From positions 1 to 53,813 of the IMG/VR virus record IMGVR_UViG_3300032309_000894: DNA of 53,813 nucleotides. One strand, 5' to 3'. The translations under genes and the position numbers were made by a program. The stretch is from a virus. The notes below the pieces were generated by a model. The model saw nothing but the letters and a program-made list of their open reading frames with translations. It was not told the origin of the DNA and did not search any database. Of this stretch, positions 8,431 to 17,387 are shown one piece after another. Positions within the stretch are counted from its first letter, which is position 1. Each line of letters opens with the position of its first letter.

Positions 8431-9171
8431 TCAGTTTGCGATGGGGATAACTTTGCCGAGATTCTCAATCGTCATCTCGATTTCGTCGGGGCAGGCATAG
8501 CGGTTCTTGGCCGCATAGGCCGGGTTCTCGACAAAATGCAGGAGGCGTTCGCCGGTCGTAACGCCGCGCGTCTTTTCCTTGTTGAAGCCGCTGTCGCTCT
8601 TGCGGATGATCACCTTGAATGCGGCAAACGCAATCACGTCAGCCCACTCTTGCAACAGCGCATTGCAGCGGTTCGGCAACTTCGGCTGATACCGGTCATA
8701 CGGCTCAGTCCGAGGGTCTTCAAACCGCACTACAGTGGCGTGGGCGATCAGCACCACGTTCATGCCACGCTTCAGGCGCAGCACATCCAGGCCCTGGAGG
8801 ATTTCGCGGAACTCCTCGGCCACCATCATCTGGCCCTTGCCGTATGCCAAATCCTTGGCCTCGTGCGTGGCCTCGACATTGCTGACGATGAGGGGCTCTA
8901 CCAGCCAATCGACGGAGTCGATCACCACGGTCTGAAAATCGTGATCCTCTTTGATCAGCGTCTTGATGCTTTCAACCACGTCCTTGATGTGCGCGGCTTT
9001 GGGAAAGCTGGTCACATCGAGGCTGTCGAGACCGTCTTCCGTGCTGATAAAAATCGGCCTGGGAAACTGGCTGGCGAGCGTGCTCTTGCCGATGCCGTGG
9101 CCGCCATAGATGACAATACGCGGCGGCACAGCTTGCTTGCCCTTCCGTAGGTTGCTTGTCCAATCACTCAT
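8431..9171 (-). CDS. Sak4-like RecA-fold ATPase
   Basis: A 246-residue P-loop protein. The Walker A motif is GGHGIGKST (about residues 23-31) and Walker B is TVVIDSVDW (about residues 80-88); a later segment, NVVLIAHATVVRF, has the sensor-like hydrophobic strand. The size and gene neighbourhood fit the AAA_24/Sak4 group of phage single-strand annealing recombinases, single-domain relatives of RecA. It would pair complementary strands coated by the DUF669-like protein made from the next gene. The upstream region contains the AAGGATAAC leader motif seen before many genes of this block. Confidence 0.8.
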   Translation of the reverse strand: MSDWTSNLRKGKQAVPPRIVIYGGHGIGKSTLASQFPRPIFISTEDGLDSLDVTSFPKAAHIKDVVESIKTLIKEDHDFQTVVIDSVDWLVEPLIVSNVEATHEAKDLAYGKGQMMVAEEFREILQGLDVLRLKRGMNVVLIAHATVVRFEDPRTEPYDRYQPKLPNRCNALLQEWADVIAFAAFKVIIRKSDSGFNKEKTRGVTTGERLLHFVENPAYAAKNRYACPDEIEMTIENLGKVIPIAN

Positions 9172-9189
9172 TGTGTTATCCTTTCGTTG

Positions 9190-9540
9190 TCAGTTTTCGG
9201 TTTCGCCAAAGTCAAAGCTCAACTGGCGGAAATCCCATTCCTGTTTCAGATATTGGAATGTCTCGCGGTCCCAGCTAAGCACGTTCACCTGATCATACTC
9301 TTCGGTGACCAGGGTCATACAGACAGCGCATAGCGTCGGGTCTCCGATCATCAGCAGGTAGTCGCCCGGCTTCCAATCTCGGAGCACTCGCTTTGCGCGG
9401 TCTATCATCGCACTCGTATCGTAGGGCTTGCGCGGGTTGTTAAACACCGCTCGCAAATTCCCGAAACGACGAGCATCTGAGAAATCTTTGTTTTTGTCGG
9501 CCTGGATCACAAAGACCGTCTTACTGTTTGGGTTTTCCAT
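9190..9540 (-). CDS. Hypothetical protein between polymerase and ATPase
   Basis: A 116-residue protein, acidic at the C-terminus (LSFDFGETEN). It starts inside the 3' end of the polymerase gene, overlapping by 20 bases, so expression is coupled to it. I see FVIQADKNKDFSDARRFG, then GDYLLMIGDPTLCAVCMTLV, which looks like an alpha/beta fold with a Cys-x-x-Cys, but no known catalytic motif. Small proteins in this place are common in phages with this replication set. Its function is unknown; it may be a replication accessory factor. Confidence 0.65.
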   Translation of the reverse strand: MENPNSKTVFVIQADKNKDFSDARRFGNLRAVFNNPRKPYDTSAMIDRAKRVLRDWKPGDYLLMIGDPTLCAVCMTLVTEEYDQVNVLSWDRETFQYLKQEWDFRQLSFDFGETEN

Positions 9541-11365
9541 TTTTGATCTTCCTGATCTTAGGGGGTGGCGTTATCAGAGTTATGTCGTCGGGTGTTAGGT
9601 AGTTCGTGCATCCCAGGGCCACCGCGATCTTGATGGCTTCCTTGTGATACCACTCGTAATCCAAGTCCGGCGGGTGCTCAACCTTTTCGGGCAATTCCAT
9701 GCAGGCTCGGGCACCATCGGTTTTGGGCACCTTATTGCCATTCGTTTTGTACCGGATCGGCTCGAGGGCTGGGTCATTCGACTGATACCAGCGCACCACC
9801 TTGCCCAGGTATTTGTCCATCTGCTCGCCGCCACCCGTCACGTTGCGAGCAGAGATGAAATCGCAGAACGGGGCCGCCTTGATTGTCTCGAGGAACGGCA
9901 CACCCTTGGCCAGCCACTGCCCAGCCGCATCGGCGCACACCTGGGCGGTGGGATTTTTCTTCAGCGATAACGGGGCGTAAATGCCTTTGGTTTTCAACGA
10001 TCTATCCGGTTTTACAGCTATGTAGTTATTGACGTCTTTCATGGCGAGCACGCGGTAAGGCGTAAACTCAAAGCTGAATTTAGAAGTCTCGCCAAATTTT
10101 GCAACCGCCTGCTGAATGGCAGGGTCAATATTTTTCGGGTAGCGGATGGCGATGCCGTCAGTGTTGGCGCTGAGCGTGGTAGCACCGACAGCCTCGAGCC
10201 ACTCGATCAGCATCAGCAGCGTAAGCTGCCCGGTCAGCGTCACTGCCAGCATCAGATCGGGCGAGTAGAGCACCGAGTAGCGGCTGGCCAGTTTGCCAAA
10301 TGTGCCGTTAAGAGAAATCTTCAGCGTGCCATCGGTCACCTTGTCGCCTGCGCGCTTGGCCTCCAGCCGCCGGTCGTAGATCGTCCGATACTCCTCGATG
10401 AACCGCTGCCCCAGGTTTTCTGGCACGAACCCACACTCGAGGATGATGCTCGGGTAGAAGCTGGCGGCGTCGATGTCGCAGATCACGTCGTCGCCAGCGA
10501 CGTGGCACACCTTGCGATCATGCACGCTGTGGATACCGCCCACCCCGAGTTGGTACTCGCCTGTGCCAAACTTCACCGACGCATCGCCCAGGAAGTCAGG
10601 CAGCTTAACGTGACCGGTGGTTGCGTTGACCTCGAACTGACAGCCATCGACGCTGTTCAGAATGTGCTGAAGCCCGGCATCTCTGAACCGTAGGAACTTG
10701 GGGGCTGTATAGACAACGTGTGCCGGGATGTCGTTCTGCGCGCGTTGCAGGCCCATCGTCGTGATGTAGACCTGCTCAGCCATCTGGGCATCCGACTTGC
10801 TTCGCATGTCGACACCGTAGCGGCGGCTCATCTCCACTCGGAGAATAACCTCCTTCTCAAGCTGGTTGAGAAGCTCGGCGGTGGTCTCCACGTCGTTGTG
10901 GCAATACTCCAGCAGTAGGGCCTCCTGCCCAGGCTCAAGGAAGGCATCGTGTGCCAGGGGCATCTCTTGCAGGCGCGGCATGTGCATGCGAGCCCCGTAG
11001 GCTTTGAGGCCCACGAACGACGGCGCGACCTCGATCAAGTCGATGTGATCGGCAAACACGTCGATCAGCGCGAACTTCCGTGCCGAAATCCAGGGCGGCA
11101 CGTTGTTGGTTATGATGTCATCCGCGATGCGCTTGATCTCGAGTTCGGTGCGACCGGCGCAGAATGCCGAGACGATCAGGCTGTCGAACGACTTGGAATT
11201 GAACCCGACGAATGTCGCGCCCGTTTGGGCGAGGAACTGCTTCAGCCTACCAGGCGCGTTTGCCTCGTGACGCCACAGATCAAACCACGCACCCGTATCC
11301 ACGTTTTTGGCGCAGATCAGGGTGCGGTTCGGCATCGTCTCAGTGTCAAAAACCCAAGTCGCCAT
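9521..11365 (-). CDS. Family B DNA polymerase with 3'-5' exonuclease
   Basis: A 614-residue replicative polymerase. The exonuclease domain is at the N-terminus: WVFDTETMPN (Exo I, Asp and Glu), FVGFNSKSFDSLIV (Exo II) and CHNDVETTAEL (Exo III). The palm follows: motif A DIDAASFYPSII, motif B KISLNGTFGKLAS (the Kx3NSxYG class with Gly for Ser and Phe for Tyr), and motif C SANTDGIAI (DTD-type, first Asp replaced by Asn). It is shorter than cellular B polymerases (about 780 aa or more). It would copy the phage genome with the Prim-Pol/helicase and possibly the beta-clamp-like protein of this operon. The ATAACTGAG leader motif lies just upstream of the start. Confidence 0.88.
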   Translation of the reverse strand: MATWVFDTETMPNRTLICAKNVDTGAWFDLWRHEANAPGRLKQFLAQTGATFVGFNSKSFDSLIVSAFCAGRTELEIKRIADDIITNNVPPWISARKFALIDVFADHIDLIEVAPSFVGLKAYGARMHMPRLQEMPLAHDAFLEPGQEALLLEYCHNDVETTAELLNQLEKEVILRVEMSRRYGVDMRSKSDAQMAEQVYITTMGLQRAQNDIPAHVVYTAPKFLRFRDAGLQHILNSVDGCQFEVNATTGHVKLPDFLGDASVKFGTGEYQLGVGGIHSVHDRKVCHVAGDDVICDIDAASFYPSIILECGFVPENLGQRFIEEYRTIYDRRLEAKRAGDKVTDGTLKISLNGTFGKLASRYSVLYSPDLMLAVTLTGQLTLLMLIEWLEAVGATTLSANTDGIAIRYPKNIDPAIQQAVAKFGETSKFSFEFTPYRVLAMKDVNNYIAVKPDRSLKTKGIYAPLSLKKNPTAQVCADAAGQWLAKGVPFLETIKAAPFCDFISARNVTGGGEQMDKYLGKVVRWYQSNDPALEPIRYKTNGNKVPKTDGARACMELPEKVEHPPDLDYEWYHKEAIKIAVALGCTNYLTPDDITLITPPPKIRKIKNGKPKQ

Positions 11366-11392
11366 TCTCAGTTATCCATTGCGGTCTACAGG

Positions 11393-11884
11393 CTAGAGCT
11401 TGGCCCGCAGGAAGTCCATCGAGCCCATGCGCTGATACCCGCCATCAATTTCGATCAGCAGGTTGGGGATCGACCCCTCTAGATGCTTCTCGATGAACCA
11501 CCAAAGCGCCTTAGCGGATGTCGGGCCCTGATACTCGATCAGTTGCATGTAGGGGATCATGCGCTCAACGTCGTGCTCTGTGTCGCCATCCTTCACCTTC
11601 TCCATATACCGATGCACACGGGCGGTAGCGATGAACCCGCACTGATCGGGCCGCATCCACTCAGGAAAGAATGCCTCTGTCAGATAGCCGCACTTGTAAG
11701 TGACGCAGGGGTTCTCGGGCCGGTCCTCATAGATCGAGCAGCCGCTGTTTTTGAGGAAAAAACACGGGCGACCCTTAAAGAAAAAATGGCCGTGGGCCTG
11801 CCCGCTCAGCGCGCCAGAGCAGCATGCCGAGCAATCCCCGCAGCTTTTTTTGAGGTCTTTGATCATGGTGATTTGAGTTGTCAT
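11393..11884 (-). CDS. YkgJ-family cysteine-cluster protein
   Basis: A 163-residue protein with the YkgJ-type metal-binding pattern near the N-terminus: CGDCSACC (residues about 16-23), followed by PCFFLKNSGCSIYEDRP and PCVTYKC. Members chelate zinc or iron and are widespread, but their role is not known. In phages they tend to lie among nucleotide or replication genes, as here between dCTP deaminase and DNA polymerase. AGAAAGG precedes the start by about 8 bases. No membrane segment is seen. It may protect or mature a metalloenzyme, which is speculation. Confidence 0.7.
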   Translation of the reverse strand: MTTQITMIKDLKKSCGDCSACCSGALSGQAHGHFFFKGRPCFFLKNSGCSIYEDRPENPCVTYKCGYLTEAFFPEWMRPDQCGFIATARVHRYMEKVKDGDTEHDVERMIPYMQLIEYQGPTSAKALWWFIEKHLEGSIPNLLIEIDGGYQRMGSMDFLRAKL

Positions 11885-11896
11885 GAGTATGCCTTT

Positions 11897-12346
11897 CTAA
11901 ACGAATTTCGCACCAACCGGCTCATCCGGCTGATTTTGGTATTTACCGTCAGCGTAGCTGGCCTCTTGCAGGAGGCTGTGAAACAGCACCTGGGCGATGC
12001 CCGCGCCTGCCGGGATCAGAAGCTCACCATTGCCATGATAGACCAGTTCCAGGGTCAGGTAGCCCTCCCATTTGGGCTCGAGCAGGGTGTTGAACACGCT
12101 GAGACCCTGCCGAGCCCAAGTCGATTTGTCATGCACGACACCGACCAGATGGTTCGGCATCTCAAACCGCTCTATCGTCGACGCCAGAACGAATTTGTTC
12201 TGAGGGTTCAGCCGCACCTCCTGCTTGATGCGGACATCATACCCTGCCTCAGTCAGGCCATAACTGACGCCATGCTCGCGCCGCTTGCCGTCAACCATCG
12301 GTGTCAGTGGGCAGCACCGCAGCAATGATTTTCCGTTAATTATCAT
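11897..12346 (-). CDS. dcd: dCTP deaminase (dUTPase-like fold)
   Basis: A 149-residue protein of the dCTP deaminase/dUTPase trimeric fold. Recognisable segments are SYGLTEAGYDVRI (N-terminal), HDKSTWARQGLSVFNTLLEP (the K-S-(S/T)-x-A-R substrate and trimer motif), GYLTLELVYHG with the expected catalytic Glu, IPAGAGIAQVLF, and the C-terminal GKYQNQ that closes over the nucleotide. It converts dCTP to dUTP (possibly on to dUMP), feeding dTTP synthesis; no thymidylate synthase is visible, so the host enzyme would finish the path. The start lies inside the end of the upstream HNH gene, whose final Leu-Glu-Lys codons provide the GGAG ribosome site. Confidence 0.85.
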   Translation of the reverse strand: MIINGKSLLRCCPLTPMVDGKRREHGVSYGLTEAGYDVRIKQEVRLNPQNKFVLASTIERFEMPNHLVGVVHDKSTWARQGLSVFNTLLEPKWEGYLTLELVYHGNGELLIPAGAGIAQVLFHSLLQEASYADGKYQNQPDEPVGAKFV

Positions 12347-12899
12347 AAAATTTCTCCAGCATATCAGCAGCTTTTCTTAACCAAACAGGGCTGTCTCGAA
12401 ACGCGCCTAATCCGCGATTGCAGTGACAACATAAAATAAAACGCACTTGCTTTGTTTTATGACAGTGATCGATATTCCAATCGCCATTTTTGTTTCCAGA
12501 ATCTTCAGAAAAACAAATAGCGCATTTACGACCTTGTTTATTAAAAAGCTCTTCAAAATCTTGCGGTGTCATTCTAGCGCCACCACCTCTTTTTTTCATG
12601 TTTATCATTTCACGACGATCTAAATTTTTTCGCAAATTAGCGTGAAATTCTCGTTGTTTTTTACGACAATTTTCAATATTGCGATTATAATAATTTTTAG
12701 ACCTTTCGGTTGCTAACGCGCGAACTTTTTCAGGATTTTTTGCCAGTCTTTTTTGATGACTTTCCTTGTTGTCTTCATTAACGCAAGTTTTGCATCTGGG
12801 CGTAATGCCAAATTTTCCACCAGCGTTACGATAAAAAAATTCAAGTGTTGCCGGAAAATTAATTTTGCATTTACGGCATGTTTTGGTTAAATCAACCAT
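12336..12899 (-). CDS. Endonuclease VII-like HNH nuclease (mobile)
   Basis: A 187-residue protein. Residues 7-42 hold a zinc-ribbon-like pair, CRKCKINF and CKTC. Residues about 125-165 match the recombination endonuclease VII HNH fold: CAIC, then WNIDHCHKTKQVRFILCCHCNRGLG, where Asp-His-Cys-His and Cys-x-x-Cys-Asn are the metal and catalytic residues. Lys-rich, with A/T-ending codons, it is far more AT-rich than both neighbours, a sign of a recently acquired free-standing homing-type gene. It sits between the primase and dcd and overlaps the dcd start by 11 bases. It could be a true junction nuclease, but base composition favours a mobile endonuclease. Confidence 0.83.
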   Translation of the reverse strand: MVDLTKTCRKCKINFPATLEFFYRNAGGKFGITPRCKTCVNEDNKESHQKRLAKNPEKVRALATERSKNYYNRNIENCRKKQREFHANLRKNLDRREMINMKKRGGGARMTPQDFEELFNKQGRKCAICFSEDSGNKNGDWNIDHCHKTKQVRFILCCHCNRGLGAFRDSPVWLRKAADMLEKFYDN

Positions 12900-12905
12900 A
12901 TTACC

Positions 12906-15029
12906 TCACAGGTTATATTTGTTTTCGTCGTCGGTCGGTTTTGGTTCGGCAACGCGGATGTAATGGGTTTGCCGCCCCTTGGGGGTGTCAAGTTCGACGA
13001 TCTCGATGATGCCCTTATCCAGCAGTGTGTCTATCGCCTGCAATTTGCGCTCCTTAGAGCCTTTCACGCCGCCTTGGGCAACGGTCAGACGCTCGTAATA
13101 GGTGCGGGATTGCTTCTCGTTGTTGCGGATCAGGTTCAGCATCTCAGCACAGAGGGCGGACACCTGCTCGTCCTCGCGCTTCTGTTTCAAGTCTTCCTTC
13201 AACTGGGTGCGCTCGCCGGATTTCAGAGGCCGGGCGACCGAATGCGAGAACCAGATTTCCTTGTCATAGCCCAGGATGTCTTTGTGCGTTTCGGAATTGC
13301 TGATCAGATCAAAAGACAGTTCGTCGAATGCGGTCGGAAACCGCACCTTGGTGGCTTTGAGTACGCGCGGGGCGTCATTCGTCTCACCATCGCGGAAAAC
13401 CAAATAGACACCCTGGGCATCGCCGGTCCATGCGGATGCACCGCGCGGGCTCAGGAAATCTGACTCGAGCGAGCCCAGGGCCTTCGCCGTGTGCGTGATA
13501 ATAATCAACGGGAAATCGACAAACGATTCTTTAACGTGCGCCATGGCCTTGCCAACCTCGGCGTTATCGTTCTCGTTCTCCAGATCAAAAACTGCATTCG
13601 CTGTATCAAACACCACCAGCGGCAGCGCAGAATAAAACGATCCATCCGCTTTTTCATTCTCGACGGTCCATCCCCGATACTCCTCAGCCACCTGCGCCAC
13701 GATCTTAGGATCAAGCCGCTTGGCATGAATGATCTTGATGCGGTCTTCAAACACCTGGGCGTCACTGCCGACATATCCCCAGTTAAAAACCGAGTAGATG
13801 ACCCGCTGCACCTGCACGACGGACTCAGTGACGATGATCACATTGCGCCGGATCGAAGGCTTGAGTGCGTAGTCTGGCGGGCAGATGTGCGCGGCGGTCA
13901 GGGCCAGCGGCACGATCAACGTGGTCTTGCCGACACCTGGGGCACCGGCAATGACGTTCACGCCCACGCTCATGTAGTCGTCAAAGATGTATTCAAAAAC
14001 GAACACCTTGCTCGCGCCCGACTGAGGCTCGGCACGGGACAAACTGAGTGGGTGCTCGCCTTTCGCAATCTTGGCTTCTGGCACCGCAGGCTTGTCGTTG
14101 TTGCCCTGCCAGCCATTGTCGATGGCCATGCGAAATATCGAGCGATAGGTGATCGAATGGGGCCGGTCGATGTCTCGATCCCATTTCCGGCGTTGGGCCG
14201 CCGCGTCAAATTTTTCGGACTTCGACGCCCATTCGGTCCAAATCTTGTAACCGTTCTCGCCGTAGGGTTTGAGCACTAACCCGACATTTACCCAAGTCGT
14301 ATAGTCATCCGCATCGACGTGCCGCAGGGCGGATCGCAGGTCGTCAAATGTCTGAGCGGTGGCGACCGGCGCGCCGTTGCGCTCGACGAGGCTGTAGTTG
14401 ACCGCTGACCGGCCCCGGCTTGCGATATAGTCGGGCAGGGGTGCGGGCTTCGCCGGGTGTGACTTGCTGATGGGCGACCGGCCCTGAGCCCACCGGTAAT
14501 CGCCGCTGGTGCCGAGCGTGGGTGCCACGCAGATGTAGCCGTGGTGTTTTAGGTCGAGACCCTCGCCCAGCGTGCCCGGGTACGACATCTCGGGATCGGC
14601 GACGAACACCCGATGCTCTCCACCGCCCTGCGTGATGGCCACGCAATCGGAGTGCAGCACACCATGCTCGGCCTCGATCTGTGCCAGCGTGTCGCGCCCG
14701 TCATTGCGCGGATCAATGTCGAGTGCCAGCAAGCCCGACGCAGCAAGGCTGATGCCGATGCCCGCATCCGGGTCAACAGCCCACCAGTCCCTGATCACCT
14801 GCTCATCGGCGCTCGCATCCTGATGCCCGTGCGGAACCAGATTGCTTTGCGGGTGTTTGCCGGGCGTGTGCCCCTTCTCGCCGTGCGGGCGACCGCACCG
14901 GCACTGGCCGTGGGCGTCGACAGACCACACAGGCAGGACGTGCCAGCCCAAACGCGCATAGGCCAAGGCGTAATCGACCGGCTTCGGCTGATCCTCGACA
15001 ACCCAAATATGCGAGGGAGGTTTCGCCAT
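12906..15029 (-). CDS. Prim-Pol primase fused to RepA-like helicase
   Basis: A 707-residue replication protein. The N-terminal third is a bifunctional primase-polymerase domain: GWHVLPVW, CRCGRPHGEKGHTPGKHP (zinc motif), LALDIDPRNDG (the catalytic D-x-D) and GGGEHRVFV (His). A PriCT-2-like domain follows at about residues 225-275 (RSALRHVDADDYTTWVNVG). The C-terminal half is a RecA-fold ATPase with Walker A IAGAPGVGKTTL (about residue 365) and Walker B PLVVFDTANAVFD. A wing-like tail (about 635-690) may bind DNA. It should open the origin, lay primers and unwind. Its start overlaps the helicase stop by TAATG, so the two are coupled. Confidence 0.88.
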   Translation of the reverse strand: MAKPPSHIWVVEDQPKPVDYALAYARLGWHVLPVWSVDAHGQCRCGRPHGEKGHTPGKHPQSNLVPHGHQDASADEQVIRDWWAVDPDAGIGISLAASGLLALDIDPRNDGRDTLAQIEAEHGVLHSDCVAITQGGGEHRVFVADPEMSYPGTLGEGLDLKHHGYICVAPTLGTSGDYRWAQGRSPISKSHPAKPAPLPDYIASRGRSAVNYSLVERNGAPVATAQTFDDLRSALRHVDADDYTTWVNVGLVLKPYGENGYKIWTEWASKSEKFDAAAQRRKWDRDIDRPHSITYRSIFRMAIDNGWQGNNDKPAVPEAKIAKGEHPLSLSRAEPQSGASKVFVFEYIFDDYMSVGVNVIAGAPGVGKTTLIVPLALTAAHICPPDYALKPSIRRNVIIVTESVVQVQRVIYSVFNWGYVGSDAQVFEDRIKIIHAKRLDPKIVAQVAEEYRGWTVENEKADGSFYSALPLVVFDTANAVFDLENENDNAEVGKAMAHVKESFVDFPLIIITHTAKALGSLESDFLSPRGASAWTGDAQGVYLVFRDGETNDAPRVLKATKVRFPTAFDELSFDLISNSETHKDILGYDKEIWFSHSVARPLKSGERTQLKEDLKQKREDEQVSALCAEMLNLIRNNEKQSRTYYERLTVAQGGVKGSKERKLQAIDTLLDKGIIEIVELDTPKGRQTHYIRVAEPKPTDDENKYNL

Positions 15030-16558
15030 TAGAAATGTTCCTCGACCACGTTCCAGTATCGTCCCTTTTTGGCGACGGTCAGCGTCGCGGGTTTCCGCGC
15101 GCCCTTGATCTGCCAGGAGAGCGACTTTGCCGGAGATGGTAGGTGAACAACAAGGCCCCGATTGCTAAAAAACTCATGTGTTTTCTGGTGTGGCGTTTCA
15201 GTTGTGACGAATGCCGTCGCGTCGATCCGGGCACCCTCATCGGTGGTGCAGGCGTATTTCACCAGCAACACGGTTTCATATCGAGCCTTCAGGGTGAATG
15301 ACACCGCGCTGACGCCATGAACCGTGACATGCAGCAGTGAGCCGTCTTTAGCCGCTTGGCCGCTCATCGGGTCAATCGGTGTGAGCTTACGCAGGCCCGG
15401 ATAAATCTTGCGCTCTTTCTTCACATACGGCGCGCGTGGTTCGGCGGCGTCGACCGGCTCGAGGCTCTCCTCGCGGTAAAATGTCTCATACATATCCACG
15501 CCGCCCAGGCGGATCAGATTGCCCGCATAATCCAACACAAGGCAGTTGCGCTTGTCAGGATGCAGCCGCGTGCCGCGACCCTGTATCTGCACCCAGAGAG
15601 ATGATGAGAGGGTGGGCCGCAGGCAGACGATGCAATCCATCGCGGGAAAATCAAACCCCGTCGTGATCATGTCCACAGAGCAGAGCACGCGCACGGCACC
15701 CGACATAAAATCACCCAGGGCCACCTGCCGCTCATCCGGCGACATGCCAGAATGCAGCACGGTCACGGGCCAGCCGGTGATCTGCCGGATCAACGCAGCG
15801 GTCTTTGTCGCCGCTTTGACAGTCGGGCAATAGACCCCAATGTGCTGGCGCTTGTCGGCTAGCTTGAGCATCGACCTCGCCACAGACCTAAGCCATGCCT
15901 CGGTCTGGGCGGCTTCGACCTCAGACTGCACAAAATCACCACTCACGGCGATCTTCTGCACATCAAGCTGGATCGAGGTCTCGACACCGACCAGCGGGCA
16001 CAGCCATCCGTCATCCACCGCGCGCGGCACTGTGTAGCTGTAAGCCAGAGTGTTGAACCAAAATTGCGGCCCGCTGCCATGAATGATGCCGTTGTCCATG
16101 CGCCAGGGCGTGGCAGTCATGGCCACCCGGCGGGCGTCTGGATAGCGGCTGAGCACCGTTTCATATTGGCTCGGCTCACCCTCGTTGTGCGGCACCCGGT
16201 GAGCCTCGTCGATGACGATCAGGTCCGGGGCGATCAGCTTGTCGAGCATGCCGGTGACGCTCTGGATCGTGCCATACGTCACGCCGCCCTGTGTGTCTCG
16301 GCGACCAAGGCTGGCGCACACGATGGCCGGTGCAATGCCAACATATCGCTCGTAGGTCGCAGCGTTTTGCTTAACCAATTGCTGCACATGCGTGAGCACC
16401 CACACCTGCCTGTTGGTGGCGCGGTAGTGCTCTGCCAGGGCGGCAATTATGAGGGACTTACCGGTGCCGGTAGCAAGCTGAAGCACCGGGTTAGAGCCCA
16501 GCGCCAACGCTACAATAGCGGCGTCGACGGCGTCTTTCTGATAGGGTCGCAGTTGCAT
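15029..16558 (-). CDS. DEAD/DEAH-box superfamily 2 helicase
   Basis: A 509-residue SF2 helicase, typical of phage SSL2/type III-restriction-like helicases. Motifs in order: Q-like LRPYQKDAVDA, I LATGTGKS, Ia WVLTHVQQLV, II LIVIDEAHR, III AMTATPWR, IV/V VLCSVDMITTGFDFPA, and VI QIQGRGTRLHPDKRN. The last 130 residues are an extra domain without a clear match. It would unwind or remodel DNA or RNA during replication or recombination. The start is preceded by ATAACTGAGG, one of the recurring leader motifs, and by a 39-base gap, so it may begin a sub-operon that includes the primase. Confidence 0.86.
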   Translation of the reverse strand: MQLRPYQKDAVDAAIVALALGSNPVLQLATGTGKSLIIAALAEHYRATNRQVWVLTHVQQLVKQNAATYERYVGIAPAIVCASLGRRDTQGGVTYGTIQSVTGMLDKLIAPDLIVIDEAHRVPHNEGEPSQYETVLSRYPDARRVAMTATPWRMDNGIIHGSGPQFWFNTLAYSYTVPRAVDDGWLCPLVGVETSIQLDVQKIAVSGDFVQSEVEAAQTEAWLRSVARSMLKLADKRQHIGVYCPTVKAATKTAALIRQITGWPVTVLHSGMSPDERQVALGDFMSGAVRVLCSVDMITTGFDFPAMDCIVCLRPTLSSSLWVQIQGRGTRLHPDKRNCLVLDYAGNLIRLGGVDMYETFYREESLEPVDAAEPRAPYVKKERKIYPGLRKLTPIDPMSGQAAKDGSLLHVTVHGVSAVSFTLKARYETVLLVKYACTTDEGARIDATAFVTTETPHQKTHEFFSNRGLVVHLPSPAKSLSWQIKGARKPATLTVAKKGRYWNVVEEHF

Positions 16559-16597
16559 GGCAGTGCCTCAGTTATCGGTTATGATTGGGCTATATCT

Positions 16598-16843
16598 CTA
16601 TCTAGCCCATTTGCCCAGTAGCACGGTTTCGCCTTCGTCACGACGCTGCACCGTGGCGATGATACCGTCACTGTAAAATGAGTAATATGGCGTCATGTCG
16701 ACTGGCGAAAAGCACCAGCCCCACACGCGTGTGGCGTGTGGGCATCGTGCTATGATTTTCCAATTCTGAGCCAAATCATTGACGCTATGCGCCTCCTCCT
16801 GCGTGGATATGACCGGCCCAGCACTCAATCCGATGTTGTCCAT
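16598..16843 (-). CDS. Small hypothetical protein, 81 aa
   Basis: It starts in a TAATG overlap with the previous gene's stop. The sequence is rich in Trp, with HATRVWGWCFSPVDMTPYYS in the middle and VLLGKWAR at the end. No family was recognised. The tight overlap and conserved direction suggest a real early gene. Confidence 0.55.
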   Translation of the reverse strand: MDNIGLSAGPVISTQEEAHSVNDLAQNWKIIARCPHATRVWGWCFSPVDMTPYYSFYSDGIIATVQRRDEGETVLLGKWAR

Positions 16844-17049
16844 TATCTCTTTTCCGTGGGTTTAACGCGGCCAATGGTGATGTTGTTGTCGGCGCGAATG
16901 TCTTTGTTGCTCCAGCACCAGCACTCGCCATCCGCCTGAAACACGACCCACATCAAATCGTGCTCGAGGCCATAGTCAATCACTAGTTGTGCCATGCCTT
17001 TGCCGATGGGCGTCGTCATCGGGATTGGCGGATTGAGTTGAGTGATCAT
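16843..17049 (-). CDS. Small hypothetical protein, 68 aa
   Basis: The start was chosen at 17049 because its ATG forms an ATGA overlap with the upstream stop, as in most junctions of this operon. An upstream in-frame start at 17133 would only add a shadow of the neighbouring gene. The protein has DLMWVVFQADGECWCWSNKD, a Trp/Cys-rich strand, and no known motif. Confidence 0.55.
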   Translation of the reverse strand: MITQLNPPIPMTTPIGKGMAQLVIDYGLEHDLMWVVFQADGECWCWSNKDIRADNNITIGRVKPTEKR

Positions 17050-17387
17050 GGCTTCACCTCCAGGGCTGCGCGGGCCTTTGCACCACCATCCCACCGCTGA
17101 GCCGCCGCTGATGGGCCGCCCTGGCCGTACCAAGTCAGCGCTTCCCGCAGCCGCGCGTTCTCGGCGCGAAGGGCGTCATACTCCATATCTTTTGTCAGCC
17201 GCGCAGGCACCACCGCCCACCCTGCCGCGCGGATTGCGGCGAGAGCTGCGTCTGCCTCCATCTCACGATACGACTGCTCGATTTTACTGACATCCATCCA
17301 AGCGGATTCCCCGCCATAGACTGAATCGTGCATCGCCTTAGCCATGCACTGGACAAGGTCGGTTTCGTCTTTTGCTGGTTCGCTCAT
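17046..17387 (-). CDS. Hypothetical protein, 113 aa
   Basis: It begins at MSEPAKDETDLV in an ATGA overlap with the gene upstream. Residues 55-95 (AALAAIRAAGWAVVPARLT, then YDALRAENARLREAL) resemble a small Ala-rich helical/coiled-coil protein, of a kind often found among phage early genes. No enzymatic motif is visible. Confidence 0.55.
   Translation of the reverse strand: MSEPAKDETDLVQCMAKAMHDSVYGGESAWMDVSKIEQSYREMEADAALAAIRAAGWAVVPARLTKDMEYDALRAENARLREALTWYGQGGPSAAAQRWDGGAKARAALEVKP

Noticed and set aside
7780-9150. Long plus-strand open frame (456 codons) opposite the nuclease, DUF669 and ATPase genes
   Set aside because: It lies antisense to three well-recognised genes, has no ribosome site and gives an Arg/His-rich sequence typical of a GC-rich shadow frame.
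11483-12328. Plus-strand frame of 281 codons opposite the Cys-cluster and dcd genes
   Set aside because: Antisense to clear families; composition of a shadow frame and no start signal.
13491-14279. Plus-strand frame opposite the Prim-Pol gene
   Set aside because: Antisense to the primase motifs, which are well kept in the minus strand.
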